A stretch of DNA of 64,000 bases, taken from IMG/VR virus record IMGVR_UViG_3300048586_000548, positions 1 through 64,000 of that record. One strand, 5' to 3'. This stretch comes from a virus. Of this stretch, positions 21,697 to 29,292 are shown piece by piece. The notes beneath the pieces are model-generated. The model saw only the letters and a program-made list of their open reading frames with translations, made no database searches and was not told where the DNA came from. Every line of letters begins with the position of its first letter. The stretch's first letter is position 1. A program made the translations under genes and the position numbers.

Positions 21697-21981
21697 ATGG
21701 AGGTCCGACTAGGACCCCGCGCGTCTGCCGAGCTGGACGCCCTCCCAATGCGTGAACAGAAAGCTTTCCGCAAAGTCATGGAACGCTTTCGTGGTGCCCC
21801 GCCGGACGCGCGGCGGCAGATGCTCACAGCGATGTACGCGCCTGCTTTTCGCGACCGCGGGGTGACGCACGCCATTCGCCTGAACCGGAAGTACCGGATT
21901 CTGGTCGGGCGTGCGGACGACACGTATGTCGTGGAAGGCGTGGTTTCTCGCGGCGACAGCCGCTTCTACCGATCGGAGTAA
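21697..21981 (+). CDS. RelE/ParE-superfamily toxin-like protein
   Basis: A 94-residue protein with an N-terminal strand, an F-R-K-V-M-E-R-F helix, then H-A-I-R-L-N-R-K-Y-R-I-L-V-G and a Y-V-V-E-G-V-V strand. This is the order of RelE-like mRNA interferases, where 'R-x-x-x-x-x-R-I-L' carries catalytic basic residues. No antitoxin-like gene is adjacent: 21984 and 21371 do not look like one. It could be a degenerate toxin or a host-takeover RNase. Confidence 0.55.
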   Translation: MEVRLGPRASAELDALPMREQKAFRKVMERFRGAPPDARRQMLTAMYAPAFRDRGVTHAIRLNRKYRILVGRADDTYVVEGVVSRGDSRFYRSE

Positions 21982-21983
21982 GT

Positions 21984-22220
21984 ATGGAAGCACCCGCCCA
22001 CGCCCCCAATGTTGGGGGGACGCTACTGGTGTGTTGGACCAACGCGGCCCTTGGTCCGGGAGACGAAGCCACGGACCACTACGAAGTATTCCGCTGGGAT
22101 CACCCCCAACACGAGCTCGAGCAGGTGGTCGCCGCCCAGGCGCGGTACCAAGCATTGGTGCAAGCTGGGGCCACGATCGTGTCCTTGGCGCGCGTCGAGC
22201 GCTCCACCGACTACCCGTGA
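21984..22220 (+). CDS. Small hypothetical protein (78 aa)
   Basis: Starts two bases after the RelE-like stop. Short beta part followed by a helix E-L-E-Q-V-V-A-A-Q-A-R-Y. It lacks the DNA-binding pattern expected of an antitoxin. Ends in a GTGA overlap with 22217. Confidence 0.5.
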   Translation: MEAPAHAPNVGGTLLVCWTNAALGPGDEATDHYEVFRWDHPQHELEQVVAAQARYQALVQAGATIVSLARVERSTDYP

Positions 22221-22372
22221 GCCCGCCGGGTGAGCACCCTGTCCACACCCGAATGCGGTGGTCGATGAGCATTTGCTGCGGCGGCCCCTGGATGCTGTAC
22301 GCCGAGTGGGTCGCCGTCCAACAACACGCCGCGCTGATCGCGCAGGGGAACTATGTCGGACCTCGTAGCTGA
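22217..22372 (+). CDS. Small hypothetical protein (51 aa)
   Basis: GTG in a GTGA overlap. Contains C-C-G-G and an aromatic helix. Its end overlaps 22353 by 20 bases, and GCAGGGGAA inside it serves as the ribosome site of that gene. Weak candidate supported only by gene packing. Confidence 0.4.
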   Translation: MSPPGEHPVHTRMRWSMSICCGGPWMLYAEWVAVQQHAALIAQGNYVGPRS

Positions 22373-22667
22373 AGTGACTGCCGCGCTCGGGCAGCTGAAG
22401 CGCATGTGCTACCGAGCGGAGATCCCGGCGTCTGTGTTTGTGGACGTGTGGGCGACTTCCGTCGACGACGCCTTTGCGCAGGCTCGCGGGCTGGGGAGCA
22501 TTCTGCATGACGTCTGGAACCCAAGCTTGGTAGAGACCGATCCCGAGTACACCGCGGCGGAAGGCGTGCATTCGCCGGTACTCAACGCCGTGGTAGTGCC
22601 TGCCGACAACCCTGCGCAGCATGAGATCGTCCTCACGTACACCGCCGCGTACATCGGAGAGCTGTAA
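22353..22667 (+). CDS. DDA-family paralogue 3 with N-terminal tag (104 aa)
   Basis: M-S-D-L-V-A-E-V-T-A-A-L-G tag, then V-F-V-D-V-W-A-T-S strand and V-D-D-A-F-A-Q-A-R-G-L helix align with 20234 and 21371. The C-terminal half differs. TAATG overlap with the next gene. Confidence 0.65.
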   Translation: MSDLVAEVTAALGQLKRMCYRAEIPASVFVDVWATSVDDAFAQARGLGSILHDVWNPSLVETDPEYTAAEGVHSPVLNAVVVPADNPAQHEIVLTYTAAYIGEL

Positions 22668-23026
22668 TGCTTGAATACAACGTCTGGTCTGAGTGCCACG
22701 ATCTCGACGAATGGTTCGGGGACCCCGCGGACGCTGAGGCGGCCTACCATATCCACCGCCTCAGCGGGCAGTGGACTGAGGTCCGGTTGACGGCCTACGC
22801 CCTGGACGCCAATGGGGATGTCGACACGAGCCGGTGGCTGCGTCTGCACCCTGGCGTGCCCGATGTGACGGCGGCGCAGTTGGCAACAGTGGTCGGACAT
22901 TGGAACGAATTCCCTGCCCACCCACGCGCAACGTGGAAAGCGCGGGTCGCGGACGACTCCACCAGGGTGGGCTACTGGGACTGGGTCGCCAACCAATTGG
23001 AGGGCGCATGGCTTTTACCCTCGTAG
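22667..23026 (+). CDS. Hypothetical protein (119 aa)
   Basis: Acidic N-terminus with H-D-L-D-E-W-F, a beta-rich centre (E-V-R-L-T-A-Y-A-L-D) and a helical end. Overlaps the following gene by 19 bases. No family known. Confidence 0.6.
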   Translation: MLEYNVWSECHDLDEWFGDPADAEAAYHIHRLSGQWTEVRLTAYALDANGDVDTSRWLRLHPGVPDVTAAQLATVVGHWNEFPAHPRATWKARVADDSTRVGYWDWVANQLEGAWLLPS

Positions 23027-23517
23027 CGACCGACGGGAGCGCACAGCGCTACACGTGTAGCCTGGCCGTGGGGACGCACAGCCTGCTGGCCGAGGTGATC
23101 GTCGAGCCAGACGTAGTTCGGTTCAGGCTGTATATGCGCCCGGTGGCCATGCCGTTGGCTTGGTGGCTCATTGCCTCGGAGGCGTACTACGACGCGCATT
23201 GGCGCGGACGGCTCCTGAGCCTGCTCGACCTGCCCGCGCCCGATCCGTTTCTCTCCGCACTCGACGGCATCTTGAACGACGGCGCGTCGCCCACGATCAC
23301 CGAAGGGGACAGCAGCGGTGTGGTGTCGGTGGACTGGGCGCCGCTCGACGGGCAATACGCAGGCGTAGTGACGTGGGGCGGTCCCACGCCGTCGCCGGAC
23401 TTGTGGACGTGTTACGAACCGGGGCACGACTACACGAACGTCGGTCTGGCGACCGAAGTCGCGAAACCCACCGCCAAGCGGAGTTGGTGGCAAAAGCTGT
23501 GGAGGCGACACGCATGA
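23008..23517 (+). CDS. Hypothetical protein (169 aa)
   Basis: ATG 23008 lies after TTGGAGGG. Beta-rich N-terminal half (T-L-V-A-T-D-G, V-R-F-R-L-Y-M-R), a helical F-L-S-A-L-D-G-I-L-N that weakly recalls the shared tag, and a basic C-terminus with several tryptophans. Function unknown. Confidence 0.6.
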   Translation: MAFTLVATDGSAQRYTCSLAVGTHSLLAEVIVEPDVVRFRLYMRPVAMPLAWWLIASEAYYDAHWRGRLLSLLDLPAPDPFLSALDGILNDGASPTITEGDSSGVVSVDWAPLDGQYAGVVTWGGPTPSPDLWTCYEPGHDYTNVGLATEVAKPTAKRSWWQKLWRRHA

Positions 23518-23717
23518 AAGAATACTACCGCTTCGAAGTCACGGTGGAGTGTGACCCCGCCGTGATGCGGGAGCGCTACCCCAACTGGCGCTTCAATTTC
23601 CGCTCGACGCGCGACTTCGCGCGACACTTGGCGTCGAGCTGGGCGGAACGCCAGCTCCGCCGGTACGGCTACCGCACGCTCGTCAAGCCCTTGCCGAAGG
23701 GGGACCATGTTCCATGA
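23514..23717 (+). CDS. Small basic protein (67 aa)
   Basis: ATGA overlap with 23008. Opens Y-Y-R-F-E-V-T-V-E-C-D, then an Arg-rich helix. It resembles the small beta-alpha group but is basic. Overlaps the DUF7227-like gene by 11 bases. Confidence 0.5.
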   Translation: MKEYYRFEVTVECDPAVMRERYPNWRFNFRSTRDFARHLASSWAERQLRRYGYRTLVKPLPKGDHVP

Positions 23718-24450
23718 CCTGCTGACCCGACCAGCGCATACGCGCTACCGAAAAAGTGTTGTCGACGTCCCCGAGAGCCCGCCTTCCAGCGGGCTCTTTG
23801 TTTTGAAGTCTGCGACGTCCAACAAAAAGCTGGGCGGTGGCAGCAGCGTGGTCACCAAGGGGCGGTACCGGGGCATGCCCTTGTACAGCCTGACCCTGGA
23901 AGAGCGCGCTACCTGCTGGGACGGGTGCCAGAACTGGGGTCGCTGCTACGGAGATAACATGCCCTTCGCGAAGCGCTACGTCCCGGGCGATGCGCTCGAG
24001 GATGCCATCGCCCGTGACGTCGCCCGTTTGCACGCCAAGCATCCCGCGGGATTCGTCGTCCGGCTGCACGTCCTCGGTGATTTCTATTCCCCCGCCTACG
24101 TGCGGTTCTGGCATGAACTGCAACGCGCCACGCCGTCGCTGCATGTGTTTGGCTACACCCATTGGCCGCCTGGCAGTGCGATTGGCTACGAAGTCACCCA
24201 GTGGGTGTTGGCCGAGCCCGATCGCGTGGCCATTCGTCGTTCCGATGCGACCGACCCGCACGACCCCCTGCCCCCGGCCTATACGGTCACGCGCTTGGCG
24301 GATGTCGTGGGTGACAGTGTCGTGTGCCCGGAACAGACCGGTCGCACGGCCAGTTGCTCGACCTGCGGATTGTGCATGGATCAGCGCGTGGCGATCAGCT
24401 TCTTGGACCACTCGCGCCAAGCACTGCGCGTACTCGCAACACCCGGGTAA
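23707..24450 (+). CDS. DUF7227-like phage protein
   Basis: A 247-residue protein with G-R-Y-R-G-M-P-L-Y-S-L-T-L-E-E-R-A-T-C, the Cys cluster C-W-D-G-C-Q-N-W-G-R-C-Y-G, then R-L-H-V-L-G-D-F-Y and F-G-Y-T. I know this series from proteins annotated DUF7227, which recall radical-SAM-like phage proteins. A C-terminal C-S-T-C-G-L-C cluster supports metal or iron-sulfur binding. Activity unknown. Its TAA begins a partial TAAGGT element. Confidence 0.65.
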   Translation: MFHDLLTRPAHTRYRKSVVDVPESPPSSGLFVLKSATSNKKLGGGSSVVTKGRYRGMPLYSLTLEERATCWDGCQNWGRCYGDNMPFAKRYVPGDALEDAIARDVARLHAKHPAGFVVRLHVLGDFYSPAYVRFWHELQRATPSLHVFGYTHWPPGSAIGYEVTQWVLAEPDRVAIRRSDATDPHDPLPPAYTVTRLADVVGDSVVCPEQTGRTASCSTCGLCMDQRVAISFLDHSRQALRVLATPG

Positions 24451-24460
24451 GGTGCGCTGA

Positions 24461-24488
24461 TTGACAGGGAAGTACTACGGATTATCAT
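24461..24488 (+). promoter_or_regulatory. Sigma70-type promoter
   Basis: TTGACA (24461-24466), 16 bases, TATCAT (24483-24488): a perfect -35 and five of six -10 bases. It drives the 24557-28002 unit. A partial TAAGGT element (24448-24453, then GGAAG after 14 bases) overlaps it, so host and phage polymerases might compete here. Confidence 0.7.
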
Positions 24489-24517
24489 TCCGTATTGCTC
24501 TCTATGGTGGACCTCCT

Positions 24518-24543
24518 GCCTCATCCGAGGCACGAGTCTTTTT
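24518..24543 (+). terminator. Leader hairpin with U-run (attenuator-like)
   Basis: GCCTC (24518-24522) pairs with GAGGC (24527-24531) around ATCC, and TTTTT lies at 24538-24543. It lies between the promoter and the ATG at 24557, so it may attenuate transcription of the integrase unit. The stem is short. Confidence 0.4.
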
Positions 24544-24556
24544 CCCTTGGAGCACT

Positions 24557-24922
24557 ATGTCAGACCGGGACCCCCGGCTGGTGTCTGCTGAAGAAATCCT
24601 CCGCGCAATCGGCGGCCCCCGCGACGTGACCAGCAATGTGAATATGCTGCACCCGTTGGAGGTCCAACTGCCGCGCACCTATCTCGAACACGTCATGCGG
24701 GAGAGCCTGGCAACGTTGCGGGCCGGGGCCGCAGACGATCCCGCCACGGTGCGCGCCATCCAGCAGCGCATCGACTTCCTGGGCTGGTTGGCTGGACAGC
24801 CCGAGCTGGTCGAGATCGCCTTGTATCCGGCTGCCGACGACGGCTTGGATGACCTTGAGGACCTTGAAGACCTCGTCGACGACGAGGATGAAGATTTTCA
24901 GGGCGGCCGCCCGCCGTTCTGA
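24557..24922 (+). CDS. Hypothetical protein with SSB-like acidic tip (121 aa)
   Basis: ATG 24557 follows TTGGAG. The body is helical. The last 30 residues are almost all Asp/Glu/Leu and end G-G-R-P-P-F. An acidic tail ending in Pro-Phe is the mark of SSB proteins, which recruit repair enzymes with it; 30766 ends similarly. First gene of the integrase operon. It could recruit the same host partners as SSB, but no OB fold is seen. Confidence 0.6.
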   Translation: MSDRDPRLVSAEEILRAIGGPRDVTSNVNMLHPLEVQLPRTYLEHVMRESLATLRAGAADDPATVRAIQQRIDFLGWLAGQPELVEIALYPAADDGLDDLEDLEDLVDDEDEDFQGGRPPF

Positions 24923-24948
24923 CCTACACAGAGAAAGTAGGCGGGGGT

Positions 24949-25926
24949 ATGGTGGAGTTCGCAGAGGCCCACCGGCAGTGGCAGGCACACTTGGACACGC
25001 TCGGCGCCACGACGCCCCGAACGCGCGGCAACTACGCGTACGCGGTTCGGGCGGTAGCCAAGCGGGTCCCCTTGCTGGGTCCACCTGCCGACGTGCGGGC
25101 GGCGTTGCAGCAGGTGCGGGCCGAACTGCAGGAGCGGGTGCAGGCCGGGGAGGCGAGTCGGAGCCTGATTCGGCTGACCGTCGCCGCCTTGCGGAGCTTT
25201 TATAGCACGCTGGTGGCGCTCGGCACCTACCCGGAGAACCCGGCGGCGGACTTGTCCAGCACCTCCGTGCCGGACGGTGTGCCGCGCCCGTTGGCGCAGA
25301 CCGAAGTGAACAAGCTGTTCACGGCCATCGACCCCAGCACCGCCGAGGGGCTGCAGGACCTGGCCATGGTCTGGCTGTATTACCACTCGCTGCGGAACAG
25401 CGAAGTCGCGGAGTTGCGGGTGCATCACGTCCAATACTCGCCTGGGGACGAAACGTTCCTGCTCCGGTTTCCGGCCAAGGGGGGTAAGACCCGCGTGGTC
25501 ACGCTGATCCCCGAGGCGGCCGAGCCGTTGGCGTTGCACCTGCTGCGCCACTTCGAGCTGCCCACACCCGAGGGCGTGTCGCCCCTGGAGGCGCTGGACC
25601 GTGCGCTGAACGGCCCACTGGCCGAGGAGCGGGGGCCGGTGTTCTGGCACCACGGCAAGCCGATGACTCGGCGGGCGGCGAATCGGCGGTTTGCCGCGCT
25701 GCGCGAGGCGGCGCAGCTGGGGGCGCACGTTGTGCCCCACGCGCTCCGCCACACCTGCGCGACCAACCTGCTGAACGCCGATGTGGACATTCGCACGGTG
25801 CAAGAGATCTTGGGGCACTCGTCGCTGCGGCAGACCCAGGTGTACACGGCCGTGCTGACCAGCAAGAAGCGGCAAGCCATGGGACGGCTGCCCATTCCCG
25901 GAGGCGCGGTCCATGGGAGCCCTTGA
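24949..25926 (+). CDS. Tyrosine recombinase (integrase), XerC/D-like
   Basis: A 325-residue site-specific recombinase. The N-terminal core-binding domain (1-110) is followed by the catalytic set: Arg149 (S-L-R-N-S-E-V), Lys near 180 (K-G-G-K-T-R), His264 and Arg267 (H-A-L-R-H), His290 (L-G-H-S-S) and Tyr299 (V-Y-T-A). All residues are intact. Length and domain plan resemble XerC/D more than large phage integrases. It overlaps the RuvB-like gene by 14 bases and is the first of two integrases in this phage. Confidence 0.9.
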   Translation: MVEFAEAHRQWQAHLDTLGATTPRTRGNYAYAVRAVAKRVPLLGPPADVRAALQQVRAELQERVQAGEASRSLIRLTVAALRSFYSTLVALGTYPENPAADLSSTSVPDGVPRPLAQTEVNKLFTAIDPSTAEGLQDLAMVWLYYHSLRNSEVAELRVHHVQYSPGDETFLLRFPAKGGKTRVVTLIPEAAEPLALHLLRHFELPTPEGVSPLEALDRALNGPLAEERGPVFWHHGKPMTRRAANRRFAALREAAQLGAHVVPHALRHTCATNLLNADVDIRTVQEILGHSSLRQTQVYTAVLTSKKRQAMGRLPIPGGAVHGSP

Positions 25927-27187
25927 AGTCACGCTGCAGTTGCTGGGACTCGCCGCACTGGTGGGCGTCGGGTTGTGGTTCATCTCGACCATGCTGGGCA
26001 CCATTCCGAAGCGCGAACTGGGCAAGCCGTTCCCCGAGCGCATGGCGTACAACTACCAGTACGCCGCGCACTGCACACCTGTGGCCCAGCGACTGAACCG
26101 GGGTGTGGATCAGGCCATGATTCAACACGCCGCCGCCGAGCTCTTGGCGGCGCTCGACGTGTATGATGAGCCCGACACGCCCGATGTGACTGGCGAGGTG
26201 GCCTTCAAGGCGGACGAGCCGCGGACGCTGGCGGAGTTTGACGGACAACAGCACATCGTCCGCCCGCTGTCTCTGGCGATCAAGGCATTGCCGCCCACCA
26301 AGCTGGTCTTGGACCACAAGCTGCTCACGGGTCAGCCCGGCTTGGGCAAGACCCTGTTGGCCAAAGTGATCGCCAACGACCTGCGCCTCCGGGCGGAGGC
26401 CTTGGGGCGGACGCCTCCGGCCTTCGTGGAGACCTACGCGGCGAACCTGAACGGGGTGGACGCCCTGGACCAGGTGGCACGCCAGCTCGAGCAGACCGGC
26501 GGGATCTGGTTCATCGACGAGATCCACGTGCTGAACAAAGAGCTGGCCACCAAGCTGTACCTGTTGATGGAGGACGGGCGGTACGCGTTCGAGGGCACTA
26601 CGACGCCCCGGGCGATGCCGAACGTCATGCTCATTGGGGCCACGACCGACTACGGCGGACTGCACGCAGCCTTGAAGCGTCGCTTCGGGGAACCGCTGCA
26701 CGTGCGCGCGCTCACTCGCGGTGAGTTGCACGCCATGCTGCCGAAGTTCGGGATGCCCATTGACGAGGACGCGGCCGAGCTGCTGCTCAGCCGGTGTCAT
26801 CAGTCTGGCGCCCCCTACGAATTGAAGATCCTGTTCCGCGAGTGTGCGATTTTTGCCACCGCGGCCGGTGAAGCCACGATTACTCGGGAAGTGGTGGACG
26901 ACGTGTTGACAACGTACGAGATCGACGAACACGGCCTGCGCCCGCTGGACCGGGCCGTGATGCGGGCGCTGTTTCAGCGCCCACGGTACCGGGGCAAGGC
27001 CCAGGAGTTTATCTGCTACGGCGGGTCCGAATCGGACGTCTGCGCCGTGGCCCGGTTGGACAAGGTGGAGTTTCAGGAGACCGTTCGGCCCCGACTGCTC
27101 AGCCGGGGGTTCTTGGAGGTTCGCGCGGGGGTGGGCTTGGCCCTGACCCCGCGAGCAGTCACGGAGTACGCCCGGCTCCAGTCGTGA
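25913..27187 (+). CDS. RuvB-like AAA+ ATPase with N-terminal membrane anchor
   Basis: Residues about 105-424 match RuvB throughout: F-D-G-Q, Walker A G-Q-P-G-L-G-K-T (140-147), Walker B W-F-I-D-E-I-H (to 205), M-E-D-G-R, sensor I G-A-T-T (242-245), K-R-R-F-G, then the C-terminal winged helix (V-R-P-R-L-L-S-R-G-F-L and L-T-P-R-A). RuvB is about 340 residues; this has 80-100 extra at the N-terminus, starting with a hydrophobic span (about 5-28). RuvA and RuvC are absent. It could move DNA during integration or excision with the coupled integrase. Confidence 0.85.
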   Translation: MGALEVTLQLLGLAALVGVGLWFISTMLGTIPKRELGKPFPERMAYNYQYAAHCTPVAQRLNRGVDQAMIQHAAAELLAALDVYDEPDTPDVTGEVAFKADEPRTLAEFDGQQHIVRPLSLAIKALPPTKLVLDHKLLTGQPGLGKTLLAKVIANDLRLRAEALGRTPPAFVETYAANLNGVDALDQVARQLEQTGGIWFIDEIHVLNKELATKLYLLMEDGRYAFEGTTTPRAMPNVMLIGATTDYGGLHAALKRRFGEPLHVRALTRGELHAMLPKFGMPIDEDAAELLLSRCHQSGAPYELKILFRECAIFATAAGEATITREVVDDVLTTYEIDEHGLRPLDRAVMRALFQRPRYRGKAQEFICYGGSESDVCAVARLDKVEFQETVRPRLLSRGFLEVRAGVGLALTPRAVTEYARLQS

Positions 27188-28002
27188 TGCAGGTCCTGAA
27201 CCTGCAGGCACGCCCCCAGTTGGGCCCTGCCCTCCACCTCGCACAGCAGCGCCTGGCTTCGGCCATCGGCGCAGGCGTCGAGGTCCTGGCCTTGCCCCTC
27301 GCCGCCCTGGACAGTTGGGCCGAGCGGGCGCATGTGGACATGGTCATTCTGGACATGGCGTCCCTGCCGGGGGCGCAGATCCTGCACGCGGCGGAGCGAG
27401 TGCTGGAGCAGTGCCCGTTTACCAGGGTCGTGATCGTCGCGGTTCCGCTCAATGGCGGCGACGACCCGGAAGTGCTGTTCACCCTGGGAGCAGTTGGGGC
27501 GTGGAAGGTGGTGTCCGGCGCCGACGCGTTGCGCCCCGAATGGTGGGTGGAGACCTGGAGTGCGGCCTTGGACGCCCACGTCAGCCGGGACTTTCGTCGC
27601 CTCGTTGAGCAGCGCTTGCCGGACACACTGGGCGCGGGCGTTGTGGCCCGCCTGGCCGAGCACGCCCACGTCCCCACCGTTAGCGGGGTGGCAGATCGGA
27701 TGATCCGAGTGCCGGGGCTCACGCTGGCGAGCAAACGCCGACGCCTCTGGGAGCTGTGTCAGCAGTACGGCCTGCCTGCACCAGAGAGTGTGCACGACGC
27801 CCTGCGCTTGCGGCTGCTGAAGGAGCTGTGTCAGCGCGAATGGCCGCCGCCCAGGGCCGCAGTGTTCATGGGGTACCAAACTCCTCGGAACATGGCCCGC
27901 TCCGTGAAGCAACGATACGGGGTCACCTTGGCACAAGTGAAGGCCTTGGCGCCAGGGGAACCCGGCTGGCACGTGTTGCCGGAATTGTGGGACGCGGCGT
28001 AG
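27187..28002 (+). CDS. Receiver-like plus AraC-type HTH protein
   Basis: A 271-residue protein. The N-terminal half looks like a response-regulator receiver fold (V-D-M-V-I-L-D-M, then R-V-V-I-V). The C-terminal end, G-Y-Q-T-P-R-N-M-A-R-S-V-K-Q-R-Y-G-V-T, matches the second helix-turn-helix of AraC regulators. Coupled to the RuvB-like gene (TGATG). It probably regulates the integrase unit or assists recombination. No kinase is encoded nearby, and the receiver may be degenerate. Confidence 0.65.
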   Translation: MQVLNLQARPQLGPALHLAQQRLASAIGAGVEVLALPLAALDSWAERAHVDMVILDMASLPGAQILHAAERVLEQCPFTRVVIVAVPLNGGDDPEVLFTLGAVGAWKVVSGADALRPEWWVETWSAALDAHVSRDFRRLVEQRLPDTLGAGVVARLAEHAHVPTVSGVADRMIRVPGLTLASKRRRLWELCQQYGLPAPESVHDALRLRLLKELCQREWPPPRAAVFMGYQTPRNMARSVKQRYGVTLAQVKALAPGEPGWHVLPELWDAA

Positions 28003-28015
28003 CACCAATATTGGG

Positions 28016-28049
28016 GGAAGCGGCTGCGCGCCGCTTCCTCTTTTTTTTT
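28016..28049 (+). terminator. Perfect intrinsic terminator
   Basis: GGAAGCGGC (28016-28024), loop TGCGC, GCCGCTTCC (28030-28038), then nine T at 28041-28049. It ends the integrase-RuvB-AraC unit. Confidence 0.95.
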
Positions 28050-28064
28050 CTGTGCAGGGCACAT

Positions 28065-28181
28065 CGATTAGCCCTCGTCTGCCCCCGCGCAACGACCGGT
28101 AGAGGCCACCCGTGTGTGTCCCTACCCTGGCTCCGCCGAGAGCTACTCACAGCGGCGCGCTGCGTCCCGATTAGCCCTCGT
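28065..28181 (+). repeat. 14-bp direct repeats in a 300-base non-coding gap
   Basis: CGATTAGCCCTCGT occurs at 28065-28078 and 28168-28181; both copies continue with similar T-x-CCC bases. They lie in the gap 28050-28348 between the terminator and the sigma-like gene. No coding frame looks real there. They could be operators or binding sites for the AraC-type protein or a recombinase. Confidence 0.55.
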
Positions 28182-28348
28182 GTACCCTGGCGCACGGTCC
28201 ACCTGCCCTGGTCGGTGTTGGTAGTACTCGTGGATGCGCGCGGAGTCACTCAGGGCGTCGACACGTAACGACACTTAACGACCACTCCCCAAGTCGGCCT
28301 CTAGGCGAACCAAGATGGTGTATTGCGCACCCAGGTGTTGACGCATCT

Positions 28349-29086
28349 TTGGGGCACACCCTTCTTGGAGGCTGTATTTCATCTGTTGCCCTTGGTGCGA
28401 CGCTCGTGCCCCGCCTCGATCGTGTTGCCCGCCATGCCTGCAGGATCTCTACCCGCAATTGTCGTTTCATCATCGGGCTGCAAGGCCCCGCCGAGTGGGA
28501 ACAACACGGCCGCGTGGCCGCGTACCTGGCGTACGTCGCGTTGGGCGGCGACCCGGAAACCCCCGCCGCCTTCGACTGGGAGCACCCGGAGCTGTTGCAG
28601 CGCACCCTGCATGAGCTGCGACGGCTCACCCTCGGGGACCAGTCCGATTTCGTAGACGTGCACCGCCGCAACTCTAACCGCAAGTCGGGGGTCTACAACG
28701 ACGCGTTGTGCTGGGACGCGTGGCGCTGTGCTGCCGACGAGCTGCTGACCGCGAACGAGTCGCGGACCGCGCCCGTCCAAGAGTACCTCGGAGCGGATGA
28801 TGCCGCGGCGGCGCTGGACCTCGCGACGGCTCAGTCGGAACTGCTGACCACCCTGGAACACGCCCTGCCCCCGCGCGAGTACAACTGGTTGGTCCGCCGG
28901 TTCTGCCTCGGCGTGGGCCAGCAGGAGCTGGCCGACGAATTGATCGCGAACACGCCGCGATACCAAGGCCCAGGCGGCCGCGAACGCGCGATCAACTACA
29001 TCAATGTGGTCATCTGCCGGGCCAAGCAGCACGCGCGCGAAGCCTTGGGCTCTCGGTGGGCCGCCCTGGCCGATGGGATGGTCTGA
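28349..29086 (+). CDS. Sigma-70-like RNA polymerase factor, divergent
   Basis: The C-terminal third reads L-L-T-T-L-E-H-A-L-P-P-R-E-Y-N-W-L-V-R-R-F, then Q-Q-E-L-A-D-E-L-I and R-E-R-A-I-N-Y-I-N, followed by A-R-E-A-L-G. This is the plan of sigma region 4, whose helix-turn-helix reads the -35 box. Region 2 is not clear. The TTG start at 28349 gives 245 residues; GTG at 28406 is also possible and the true start is uncertain. It is the best candidate reader of the bipartite promoter-like element. It heads the operon with the nuclease gene. Confidence 0.5.
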   Translation: MGHTLLGGCISSVALGATLVPRLDRVARHACRISTRNCRFIIGLQGPAEWEQHGRVAAYLAYVALGGDPETPAAFDWEHPELLQRTLHELRRLTLGDQSDFVDVHRRNSNRKSGVYNDALCWDAWRCAADELLTANESRTAPVQEYLGADDAAAALDLATAQSELLTTLEHALPPREYNWLVRRFCLGVGQQELADELIANTPRYQGPGGRERAINYINVVICRAKQHAREALGSRWAALADGMV

Positions 29087-29292
29087 TGATTCTCCGCCTC
29101 TTGCCGTTTGAGGACGACGGGCTGGTGAACGTGGCGTTGCACCCGGCCTACCCGTTCGCGGAGCTGGTGGACCTGCTGAACGGGGGTGTGGAGTTCGAGA
29201 CCCCCGTGGAGCTGGTCGCGGCGGACGGTGCGGAGCTCTACGTGGACTTTGCGGACTATCGGGCCGTGAGCGTGGAGGACACATGCCTCTGA
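29086..29292 (+). CDS. Small hypothetical protein (68 aa)
   Basis: ATG shares a base with the sigma-like stop (TGATG). Acidic; beta strands alternate with a short F-A-E-L-V-D-L-L-N helix. Overlaps the nuclease gene by ten bases. Function unknown. Confidence 0.6.
   Translation: MILRLLPFEDDGLVNVALHPAYPFAELVDLLNGGVEFETPVELVAADGAELYVDFADYRAVSVEDTCL

Noticed and set aside
28065-28181. CRISPR array
   Set aside because: Only two short repeats with a spacer over 80 bases long; no further units and no cas genes. The Cas4-like nuclease at 29283 is a common phage enzyme.
28335-28372. Sigma70 promoter with TTGACG before the sigma-like gene
   Set aside because: No acceptable -10 sequence lies 15-19 bases downstream.
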